Shown: positions 1 to 8,335 of the stretch, piece after piece
How the letters are laid out: every line of letters begins with the position of its first letter
Position numbering within the stretch: the stretch's first letter is position 1
From: an uncultured bacterium
Lineage (GTDB): Bacteria; Verrucomicrobiota; Kiritimatiellia; PWTM01
DNA: 37,970 nt
Direction: 5' to 3'
NCBI GenBank assembly: GCA_900661335.1
Contig: CAACVY010000025.1
Span: 1 to 37,970 of the forward strand
The notes under the pieces: model-generated
The model's input: only the letters and a program-made list of their open reading frames with translations
The model's database searches: none
Told to the model about the DNA's origin: nothing
Program-made: the position numbers and the translations under genes

Positions 1-176
1 GCGAGTTGACCGAGCGTTCCAGCGGAACGTCGAATGCGGCGGGCTTCTTCCCGTAGCTCTTGCAGTTCCTGTGCCAGACGATGAGTTTCATGGCGATACG
101 GCCACGATCCCAGGATCATGCCCACCAGCAATAGCGGTGCCCAATACCCGAGCGAGTGCAGGATGCCCTGTCTCAC
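1..176 (-). CDS. Membrane-anchored coiled-coil protein, 5' part only
   Basis: An open frame on the minus strand starts with GTG at 176-174 and runs off the left edge (58 codons visible). A stop codon lies in frame just upstream (TAG, three codons before the GTG), which fixes the start region. The visible protein has a short N-terminus, one hydrophobic segment at about residues 11-25 (YWAPLLLVGMILGSW), then a highly charged stretch rich in Glu, Arg and Leu (about residues 29-50) that looks like a coiled coil. This gives a single-pass anchor with a helical domain outside or inside the membrane. I do not recognise the family. It is transcribed divergently from the glycosidase at 559. The coding call rests on the clear membrane segment plus heptad-like pattern; the start is less certain because only a GTG is available. 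Confidence 0.6.
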   Translation of the reverse strand, partial: MRQGILHSLGYWAPLLLVGMILGSWPYRHETHRLAQELQELREEARRIRRSAGTLGQL

Positions 177-558
177 GACCGCCTAGTTTGCAACCGCTTG
201 CGATGAAGTTCAAACCGACAAGTTTCTACGTCGGCCCTTTGCGCGACCCCAATGCTTTGCTCTGGTGCTCGAAGGCCGGACGCCCTGAGCGTAAGTCCAT
301 GGCCTTCGACTGGCGCCCGGTTCGGGTTTAGGCTCTGCGCCCTTCCGCGGCGCAGGCAAGATGCGACGATCTTGATGCGGGTGCAGTTCTCGGACTGCGG
401 TTGTTTCGGACCCGCCGTTCTCTGCAATCGATCCCTGAGGCGATCGATCCGCGCATAATTCCTGCTTTGCCGTCATGGAGTCAGCACCCACGAACACTCA
501 TCAAATGAGCGATCCGGATCTTGCATGGTAAGATGAGCGCGGGTAGGAAAAGGACCGC
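177..558. other. Divergent intergenic region
   Basis: This 382-base stretch separates the minus-strand coiled-coil gene from the GH5-like gene. No convincing coding frame was found; short frames here have no family features. A purine-rich ribosome binding site (aggaaaagg) precedes the ATG at 559, and TAAGAT at 529-534 could be a -10 box, but no good -35 is present. Confidence 0.5.
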
Positions 559-1734
559 ATGAAACGGCGAGAGGCGCTCGGGTACATTCTGGGAACTGGA
601 TGGGCGTGGGCGGCGGCGCGGTGCATTGCGGACAATGCGCGAACCACCGCAATGCTCAAGATCACGCCTTCGGGCGAATTGCATCGCGATGGTAAGCCCT
701 TCCGCGCGTTGGGAGTGAACTATTTCGACTGTTTTCTGAGACTTTTGAAAAACCCAGATCCCACCAGCGTGGAACGAGGGTTCGAAGTTCTGTCGCGCCA
801 CGGGATCGCGTTCGTGCGCTTTTGCGCCACGGGATTCTGGCCGGTGGACATGGAGCTGTATGGTAAGGACCGGGACGAATACTTCCGTCGCTTCGACCGA
901 GTGGTCCGCTTGGCCGAAGAGCACCACCTGGGATTGGTGCCGTCGCTGTTTTGGGCGACGTTCACTGTGCCGGACCTCGTGGACGAACCCGTGCGTGCCT
1001 GGGGCGACCCGAAGAGCCGAACGCATCGTTGGATGCGCGAGTACGTGAAAGAGGTCGTTTCGCGGTATGCGAACTCTCCAGCAATCTGGCTGTGGGAGTT
1101 CGGCAACCAGTATAACTTGTGCGTGGATCTGCCCAACGCAGCGGATGTACGGCCGCCTGTCGCGCCGTGGTGGGGCACTCCAATGCGGCGAAGCGCCGCA
1201 GACGATCTGACCACGGCGCACCTGCAGACGGCGTTAGCCGAATTCGTTCGAGCCATACGCGCACATGACCCCCATCGTCCGATCAGCTCGGGGCATTCTA
1301 TCCCTCGCCCGACGGCGTGGCACCAGTGGCGGTTCGGTCGGTGGACCCGCGATCGCCGCGAAGAGTTCGAGGAGATCGTAGAGGCCCACCATCCTCCTGG
1401 CGTAAATGTGATCAGCGCACATTTGTACGCCGAGGCGAATTGGGAGCGATTGCCATGGCTGGACGAGGTGTCGCGCAAACTGGGCCGGGCGTTGTTCATC
1501 GGCGAGTTCGGCATCTCGCCCTCGGAACTGCGCGATGAGCGAACGCAGTTTGCAGTCCAGTTGGAACGCTTGCGCAACTCGCGGGTTTCGTTGGCGGCGG
1601 TATGGGTGTTCGACTACGCGCGACATGAGGCCACCCATAACATCAACCCTGGCGGGCCACGAGCTTGGATGCTGGATATGCTCAAGGAAGAGTCGAGGCG
1701 TTGGGCAGAGCTGTCCCAACGTCCACTCAGTTGA
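559..1734 (+). CDS. GH5-like (clan A) glycoside hydrolase, acid/base Glu replaced by Gln
   Basis: 391 residues. The N-terminus (MKRREALGYIL followed by an Ala/Trp-rich hydrophobic run to about residue 24) looks like a twin-arginine-type export signal. The rest is a single TIM-barrel resembling cellulase/mannanase-like GH5 proteins: an N-terminal strand (about residues 35-55, 'DGKPFRALGVNYFD'), the region around the acid/base (residues 177-187, IWLWEFGNQYN), and the nucleophile strand (FIGEFG, Glu316). In clan A enzymes the acid/base is the Glu of an Asn-Glu pair; here the pair reads Asn183-Gln184 (codon cag at 1108-1110). The nucleophile Glu316 is kept. The protein may therefore be a crippled hydrolase, a binding protein, or an enzyme using another proton donor. 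The ATG at 559 has a good ribosome binding site (aggaaaagg). Substrate cannot be told from sequence; a beta-mannan or beta-glucan is a guess. Confidence 0.8.
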   Translation: MKRREALGYILGTGWAWAAARCIADNARTTAMLKITPSGELHRDGKPFRALGVNYFDCFLRLLKNPDPTSVERGFEVLSRHGIAFVRFCATGFWPVDMELYGKDRDEYFRRFDRVVRLAEEHHLGLVPSLFWATFTVPDLVDEPVRAWGDPKSRTHRWMREYVKEVVSRYANSPAIWLWEFGNQYNLCVDLPNAADVRPPVAPWWGTPMRRSAADDLTTAHLQTALAEFVRAIRAHDPHRPISSGHSIPRPTAWHQWRFGRWTRDRREEFEEIVEAHHPPGVNVISAHLYAEANWERLPWLDEVSRKLGRALFIGEFGISPSELRDERTQFAVQLERLRNSRVSLAAVWVFDYARHEATHNINPGGPRAWMLDMLKEESRRWAELSQRPLS

Positions 1735-3087
1735 ACCGCTCAGTCTGGCTGAATAGCCGCGTTGGTTGGGTTTCGACCTAGGGGTTTGACTGCGGTTGAA
1801 CCTGAGGGGCGTTTTTCGAGGCGAGGGCGTAGATTCCGGCATCGGCGAGCACGGGGGTCCAAGTGCCGGGTTAAGGTGCCAGACACTATCGAAAATCTCG
1901 TGTAATCGATTGAGGCACAACAAGTTAGGCGGAATCCCGAATGCGCGGGTTTGAGAGTTTGGCTCGGACAGGCCATTTCTCCCCTCAGTTATCCGTTGGA
2001 CCATTTGCCGCGGAAATTTTGTTGGCCCGTTCCTGGGGATAGGTGGGGATAGGAGATCACAGCTAAGCTATGAGATACCGTAACCCGCAGTTGCTTCGAC
2101 GGCGAACGGTTAAAAGCTTTACGAAAAAGTGGCGGTGGGATTTTACTTGCTGCCACGGCAAAGGCTCGCTGCTAAGGAATTATATGCGCGCCTGCGCTCT
2201 TGGATTCTTGGACTTGTGGGGGCAACGCCGCGTGTGTGGCCGAGTTGCGGCCTTAAGTGGGTAGTTTTCGATGCGATGCGAAGAAGAAGGGGTGCTCGAT
2301 CCGTACGGCTTTCCGCGAACATTCAAGTGCCTATGTGCAGGCGTGGCAGCGCCATCAGGGGCTCATAATAAGGGCCAAATGCTTTCCGTCGTGACTCGAT
2401 GGCGAAGTGAGCGCGGCGAGCTTTTGAAAGAGCGCCCTGCGGACTCCAATGAACCAGAGAAGCCGAGGAACCAACCCGAAGTTATGGGGGCCTCGCCGTC
2501 TCGCGGTAGCTTTGGCGATGTCCGAGTTCTACCCCTCCCCGCCACGCTCCTGGGCGGGAAGCCCATGCATTGGGTGGCCCGACGCTGGCGCGCGGTTTCA
2601 AGGCGAGAGCGCGAAGGACCGCCGTGTCATTGCTCGTTTTCGCGCATTCGCGCAGGCTGTGCCATTCATGTCGATCATGTGACTCCGTTGGGGCGACCCC
2701 ATGGCTCGGCGGGCGCCAGGTATCGTGGAGAACTGCATCACACGATTTTCCGAGGGGGTTAGACATAATGTCCGCACGTCTTTGAGGTGGATCAGCGTGG
2801 GCTGATGCCAGACCGGCCGTGTGGGACTACCGCGTACTTCCACTCAGACCCAAGCCAGACCAGAGCAGGGAGTCGGGGTTTTCCTATCTCCTCAGATAGA
2901 TCTTTTGCGAAGCCACAAACCGCGACGTACTGAGCCTTACAGGAGCGTGATTCACACTCGGCTCCGTGGGTGTTATGCGAACGGGGCCGATCGCTCCTGA
3001 CCGTTCTTAATGCCAAGTGCGTTGGTGTCGGGCCACCAACGAGAGAGAACGACGGGCCCGCCTGCGGGGCGATGCGGCGCGAAGAGT
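1735..3087. other. 1.35-kb stretch without a recognisable gene
   Basis: All six frames were read. Several short open frames exist (for example plus-strand 2129-2368, 2271-2762 and 2449-2682) but none has a signal peptide, domain motif or consistent coding character, and they overlap one another in different frames. The stretch may be a long-decayed gene. A 16-base string GGTGCCAGACACTATC at 1875-1890 resembles sequence often seen near REP-associated transposases, but no transposase is present. No clear terminator follows the GH5-like gene. Confidence 0.5.
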
Positions 3088-4173
3088 TTAGTCGATCAGC
3101 GGGCTCGGCCGCCGAGCGAAGGGAAGCAGCTCCTCGAATGGACGAAGTCGGCGTGCATCCACGAGCGCGGCCATGGGGCGCAGCGAAAACGGGATGCCTG
3201 TTTCTCGCATGACGGCCATCACATTCAAGCCACCAAGCACGACCAAGCCGGCCCGGCCATCGGTGACTGGAATGTCTAACAGGGGGCGGCCCGGTTGCCC
3301 GACGGCGAGGACAGCGCGAATCGCATAAGTTTCCAAACGCCGCAGGATCACACGGAGCGTGTCGACCGAGGATGCCGGGACCTCTCGAAAACTGGCGCAC
3401 ACTGTTCCGCGACCGGTACGGAGGACATCCCGTGTTCGAGTTAGTCCCGCTTCAATGAACAGAGCTAGTGGGTCGCGAGTGGTGCCGCTGTACTCGATCA
3501 ATTCCAGAAACCGCGTGGGGCGGCCATGGACGATTTCGAGCAATCCACCATAGCGAGACGTGACGGGGATCCCGGCTTTCAGCAGAATCCCATTGAGCGT
3601 GATGCTACACATCGAGCCGAGGACGACGGTGTCTTCAGGTACCACATAGTCTTCGATGGATTCCTTTGGCCGCGCCAACAGGAAGCGGCCCGAGATCGAA
3701 AGGTCGGCTCGAGCGACTGGCGGAAGAAGTTCGACGGCGCGAGCTAGATCGCGCTCGGACAGTTCGGCCGTATTCACGATGACGGTGCCCTGGTGCTGGG
3801 TGGGATCGTAGCTCATCCGGTAGCTCAGTTCGTCGATCCGGCTCAAGACGAATCCCACCTTTTCGGGTAGTTCGATCGAGCGAAGCAATTCACGTCCGAG
3901 TTCCGTGAGCACGCGTCCTTGGCGGCGGTTCCAGAGCCGAGTCCACCCCGCCGAGTCCATCCGGCCCAGATGATAGCGGATAGCACGTGGGGTCAGATCG
4001 AAGCCATGTCGAAGAAGCTCCTCGGCGAGCTGGGCGGAGCCCACTGGGGCGTGGCTTTTTCCGATTGCGCGCAGCAAAATTTTTTCGACCAAAGAGGTCT
4101 TCAATCTTTCGTGGGACCGAGTTTTTGCAGCACTCCTGGCGAGCATTTCTGCGTTCTTCGTGTCCGTATGCAT
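3088..4173 (-). CDS. nrpR: NrpR-type transcriptional repressor of nitrogen assimilation
   Basis: 361 residues. Residues about 25-95 form a winged helix of the ribonuclease R-type/NrpR N-terminal family (LVEKILLRAIGKSHAPVG..., then 'LTPRAIRYHLGRMDSAGW'). Residues about 105-345 match one NrpR regulatory (DUF128) domain, with 'VPEDTVVLGSMCSITLNGILL', GIPVTSRYGGLLEI and a C-terminal 'VLGGLNVMAVMRETGIP' block. In methanogenic archaea NrpR senses 2-oxoglutarate and represses nitrogen assimilation genes; some archaeal forms carry two such domains, this one a single domain. The gene is divergent from gdhA with 137 bases between them, which fits control of glutamate dehydrogenase and of itself. The chosen ATG (4171-4173) lies inside a 14-bp palindrome and lacks a clear ribosome binding site. 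TAAATT about 6 bases upstream (complement of 4180-4185) would give a nearly leaderless transcript. A second in-frame ATG nine codons downstream is possible. Confidence 0.87.
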   Translation of the reverse strand: MHTDTKNAEMLARSAAKTRSHERLKTSLVEKILLRAIGKSHAPVGSAQLAEELLRHGFDLTPRAIRYHLGRMDSAGWTRLWNRRQGRVLTELGRELLRSIELPEKVGFVLSRIDELSYRMSYDPTQHQGTVIVNTAELSERDLARAVELLPPVARADLSISGRFLLARPKESIEDYVVPEDTVVLGSMCSITLNGILLKAGIPVTSRYGGLLEIVHGRPTRFLELIEYSGTTRDPLALFIEAGLTRTRDVLRTGRGTVCASFREVPASSVDTLRVILRRLETYAIRAVLAVGQPGRPLLDIPVTDGRAGLVVLGGLNVMAVMRETGIPFSLRPMAALVDARRLRPFEELLPFARRPSPLID

Positions 4174-4177
4174 ACGG
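4164..4177. promoter_or_regulatory. 14-bp perfect palindrome over the nrpR start codon (putative operator)
   Basis: CCGTATGCATACGG is its own reverse complement. It covers the nrpR start codon and, if TAAATT at 4180-4185 (minus strand) is the -10 box, the transcription start as well. That is a usual place for an autoregulatory operator. The bound protein is unknown; NrpR itself is the obvious candidate. Confidence 0.45.
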
Positions 4178-4213
4178 CAAATTTACCAGATAATTTCTAG
4201 TCTATCGACTTGT

Positions 4214-4227
4214 TCCCGTGGCAGGGA
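4214..4227. promoter_or_regulatory. Dyad TCCC-N6-GGGA in the nrpR-gdhA intergenic region
   Basis: A short inverted repeat (TCCC at 4214-4217, GGGA at 4224-4227) with a six-base spacer. The archaeal NrpR operator is GGAA-N6-TTCC; this site has the same spacing but not the same half-sites. It may be chance. Confidence 0.25.
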
Positions 4228-4235
4228 TCCCGCAG

Positions 4236-4248
4236 AATTGCGGCAATT
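4236..4248. promoter_or_regulatory. Dyad AATTGC-G-GCAATT upstream of gdhA
   Basis: A perfect 6-bp inverted repeat around one central base, 63 bases before the gdhA ATG. It is AT-rich against a GC-rich background and sits where a promoter or operator for gdhA would be expected. Confidence 0.35.
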
Positions 4249-4298
4249 GTTTTCCGACCTAGGCGTGGCAAAGGGTCACGATTCAGTCGGAGAGGTGA

Positions 4299-5651
<1,353 letters not shown>

Positions 5652-5676
5652 ATAAGCGTCCGAACTCAGAACCTCT

Positions 5677-5718
5677 GCGGCGCGGTGAACTCAGTGTTCG
5701 CCGCGCCGCTTTGCTTTT
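5677..5718 (+). terminator. Rho-independent terminator of gdhA
   Basis: A 14-bp stem (5677-5690 with 5696-5709, one T-G pair) closes a five-base loop (TCAGT) and is followed by a T-rich tract (TTTGCTTTT, 5710-5718). It starts 25 bases after the gdhA stop. Confidence 0.9.
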
Positions 5719-6229
5719 GGGAAGGTTGCACTGTGGCCACTTTGGAGGCCGATGGACGGGTAGTTGTGGACTGCCGATGCGAAATTGCCAAACGTGTCTG
5801 GCGGCTGTTGGGGCGCGGTTCTGGCCCACCGTTGCATTGTGGCTCCGCTGCTTCGTTCGTTGTCGGTCTCGCAATGGATTTGGAACTCCATGGTGGATGA
5901 GAGTTCATCGAATGTCCCTGCGCAACGTCCAAGTAGCACCCCGGCGACGCTTTAGATCGGATCGGTCGCCCAAGCTCATGCTGGAACGCACGGAGGAAGC
6001 CAACGAATCAGGCGACTCATTGTGGCTCGCGCGATGTTCTTTTCGGCTGCGCACGCTGCGTACAGCTCAAGACCTGAACTTTGCCGCGACGCGCCGCGGT
6101 GAATTTCAGTTAACGACTACAACGTTGGGATGGCTTTGGTTTCACCTGCGTGGGCACTCCCCAAACGCGCGACTACCTGCGAGCTCCCCAGGATCACGGC
6201 GGCTTTTCCATGCCACGCGAAGAGGGCTC
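5719..6229. other. Gene-poor stretch before the GH30 pseudogene
   Basis: No intact gene. A plus-strand frame that begins inside gdhA stays open to 6295, but its first part is only the shadow of gdhA. The last 20 or so residues before 6295 (FEKVFGDSGLRVGLKWGS) fit the start of the GH30-like remnant, so the decayed gene may reach left into this region. Confidence 0.45.
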
Positions 6230-7429
6230 TCACCAGATTTTGAAAAGGTATTCGGCGACAGTGGGCTCCGGGTGGGCCTGAAATGGGGATCCTGAAAAAT
6301 GTTTCTCGGTCCTTGGCACCAGCGAGAATCCCAAGGCCGCTACGGCCCCGAAACCACGACCCGCTGGCGCGGTACTTCGCGCGCGAAGGATCAAAAACGC
6401 ACGAGCGAACGGGCATGGACTTGTGATTCTCACCCCGTGGTACGGTCCGCTGGCGTACGTGACCCGACAGAAGACCATTTGGGGGCAGGACCTGCACTGG
6501 CAGCACACGCCACCATGAGAACTTGGCTGTTCGATTCGTGTCGCTGTACCGTAAGAGGGAGGAGTGGAGACGTTGGGCTCGTGACGGGTAGACCGACTTC
6601 GACGGGGTGATGACTACAACCTATATTGGCCAACGGAGCAGGGGGCAGAATTCATGACACCGGTGGCTTCGGCCTTGCGCGAAACCGGCTTGACGGAGGT
6701 CCGCGTAACGCCCGACGCGACCACCAATTGGCATCGGTTTAGTACGTGGAGGACGCGGAGGCGTTAGCGAACGATCCGGCCGCATGGTCTGCGCTGGGGT
6801 TGATCCTATCGCATGGGTTTTCTTTGGCATGTTTGGACGGTGGCTTAGGGCGCACACAAGCGTGGGAGTTGGTCATTCGCGCGCGACGAGCCGGTGTACG
6901 AGCTGGAGTGACGTCCATAAGCTGAGGCCGGATGGACGCGCGAAGCGTCCTAGAGCACCACGGCAACATTTACTGCGCCAAGGTCAACGCCATCGTGCCG
7001 TGGGCGGGGATTCAGCGTCCTGCTCAATGGGTGCGGGGCGACCCGAATCCAGGTTCGGCGTTCTTGGTGCGCGAGGACGGAACCTGGGAAGTTCGGCGGG
7101 GCTATTGGATGTACCGACAAGTCAGCCGGGTAGGGCAACCGGGCATGGCAGTGGCGCGAACTATGGCAATGGATTCGGAGATTGCGCTGATTGCATTTGC
7201 GGCCAATGGTACGAGCCATCCTGATGCGTTCGTTTTAATAAACATCGGCGCGCAACGACGAGTTCACGTTACGGTTCGGGGCTCTCGCGCGATCGCGTTT
7301 CGGGCGTTTCGCACGAACGACGATGAACGCGATCTGGGTAGAGAAATCGGCCGGTTTGCCCTAACGGACGGGACCATCCTCTACGAAGCCCCGGCGTGTT
7401 CCGTCACTACGTTTGTTGCAGATCATTGA
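6230..7429 (+). pseudogene. Decayed GH30-type glycoside hydrolase (O-glycosyl hydrolase)
   Basis: Pieces of one protein can be followed through three frames. In order: FEKVFGDSGLRVGLKWGS (about 6240-6290); DPLARYFAREGSK (about 6350-6400); LTPWYGPLAYV with 'DLHWQHTPP' (about 6428-6515), ended by a TGA; a mangled acid/base region reading VGLVTGRPTSTG where a QNEP-type motif would be expected; DDYNLYWPTEQGAEFM (from about 6609); then after a frameshift near 6741 'VEDAEALANDPAAWSAL'; then a TGA at about 6917-6919 where family members have Trp (TSIS-stop-GRMDAR); then 165 codons to 7429 ending in the C-terminal beta-sandwich (SRVGQPGMAVA, 'HPDAFVLINI'). At least two frameshifts and two nonsense codons make it non-functional. 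GH30/XynC-type family is inferred from the order of motifs; the substrate would be a xylan- or galactan-like glycan. The left end is uncertain. Confidence 0.8.
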
Positions 7430-7882
7430 CATCGTCTGCGCGGACCGGCACGCAGGATCGCCCAAGAGGAGGTACTCCTAATAATAGAGAACCGCCCGCA
7501 AGTCACCCGGGGGGAGCCGATTGTGCGGCAGAGCCGGGACGGGCTCGAAGGCCGGAGGCAGAGGCAAGGGAGCGCGCGAGCAGGAAAGGCGCCCGGCCCA
7601 GTTTCGGCCGCTGGAGGGGCGCGTTCCACCGCGTCCCCCGCATTCGACCGCGTCCGGATCGGGTCGGGGTGGAACCCGACCCTCCATGCCGTTCCGATTT
7701 GCGGCGCAACGCCCTCTGGCGTCCAGATGCGGGTGGTCGAAGCAATGCATTGTTGGGGATCGGACGGATCGAGGGTGAGAAAATCGGCGGTTGTACCTGG
7801 AGCGTTGGGGTAAGCCCGTTTCGGAACGCAGGCCTTGCCCGCTGCTGAAGCCCTCATCCTGAACAGCACGATCGGCTCGGGC
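7430..7882. other. Non-coding stretch upstream of promoter copy A
   Basis: No credible gene. It contains the imperfect inverted repeat at 7613-7685 and a small AGGAG-GTA-CTCCT dyad near 7466-7478. The region is very GC-rich and open frames on both strands are low-complexity shadows. Confidence 0.5.
7613..7685. repeat. Imperfect inverted repeat, 18-bp arms
   Basis: The left arm (7613-7630, GGAGGGGCGCGTTCCACC) and the right arm (7668-7685) are inverted copies with two mismatches in 18, separated by 37 bases. It looks like an intergenic REP-type or palindromic element rather than a terminator, since no T-tract follows. Copy number in the genome is unknown. Confidence 0.6.
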
Positions 7883-7960
7883 TTGACACATGATGTTTCC
7901 GTGGTAGCATTAAAGGCAGTGATATGGTCCGCTTCGGGCGGACCGTCCTCGGTTGGATAC
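7881..7960 (+). promoter_or_regulatory. Promoter/leader unit, copy A
   Basis: A sigma-70-like promoter: TTGACA at 7883-7888, 16-base spacer, TAGCAT at 7905-7910. Fifteen bases later comes a 7-bp stem (GGTCCGC 7926-7932, loop TTCGG, GCGGACC 7938-7944) and then the box CGGTTGGATAC at 7950-7960. The arrangement is the same as in copy B, 175 bases downstream. No large gene follows copy A directly: a possible 29-codon frame begins with ATG at 8001, after GGGAGCAGGAG, and ends inside copy B. Copy A may be an orphaned duplicate or a second promoter of the PEP-CTERM gene. Confidence 0.7.
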
Positions 7961-8055
7961 GGAAATGAGTGCATGGTCGAACAGTCGAAGGGAGCAGGAG
8001 ATGAAGCAGGCAACTTGGCGGCTCGTGTGGGCTCGGGACCCAAGTTCTCAGGGGG

Positions 8056-8130
8056 GCTTGACACGCTCGATTTCGATGGTAGCATACTAGATAGCGGTTC
8101 GTTTTAGGCGAACCATCGTCGGTTGGAGAC
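8056..8130 (+). promoter_or_regulatory. Promoter/leader unit, copy B
   Basis: TTGACA at 8058-8063, 16-base spacer, TAGCAT at 8080-8085. Ten bases later a 7-bp stem (GGTTCGT 8096-8102, loop TTTAG, GCGAACC 8108-8114, one G-T pair), then CGGTTGGAGAC at 8120-8130. Compared with copy A one stem pair has changed from C-G to T-A on both sides, so pairing is kept. The hairpin would be at the very 5' end of the mRNA of the giant PEP-CTERM gene, about 205 bases before its start codon. Confidence 0.75.
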
Positions 8131-8335
8131 AAAAAGGATGAAAGAGCGAAAGCCCGCAAGGACGTTGAGTGGCGGAGGCAGTTTCGCCTCTGCGCTGGTT
8201 CCGAATCGGAGTACGGATGAGGGGTCTGGCCTTGAAGAAGTCGAGACGTATCATCAGGGCGGCCGGTCTGTTCGGAGCGCTGCGGTTGGCGAGCGACGAA
8301 TGAGGGCGAAAACAGTGACGAGTACGGAGGTCGAA

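Noticed and set aside
720-1577. Minus-strand open frame opposite the GH5-like gene
   Set aside because: The plus strand has an export signal and catalytic motifs; the minus frame is Arg/Ser-rich shadow.
1875-1890. GGTGCCAGACACTATC as evidence of a REP-associated transposon
   Set aside because: A single short string with no transposase frame or flanking repeat nearby.
8123-8335. Start of the PEP-CTERM protein at the upstream TTG (8123) or ATG (8138)
   Set aside because: Would overlap the conserved CGGTTGGA leader box and bury the signal peptide; the ATG at 8336 has a good GGAGG site. Kept only as a finding.
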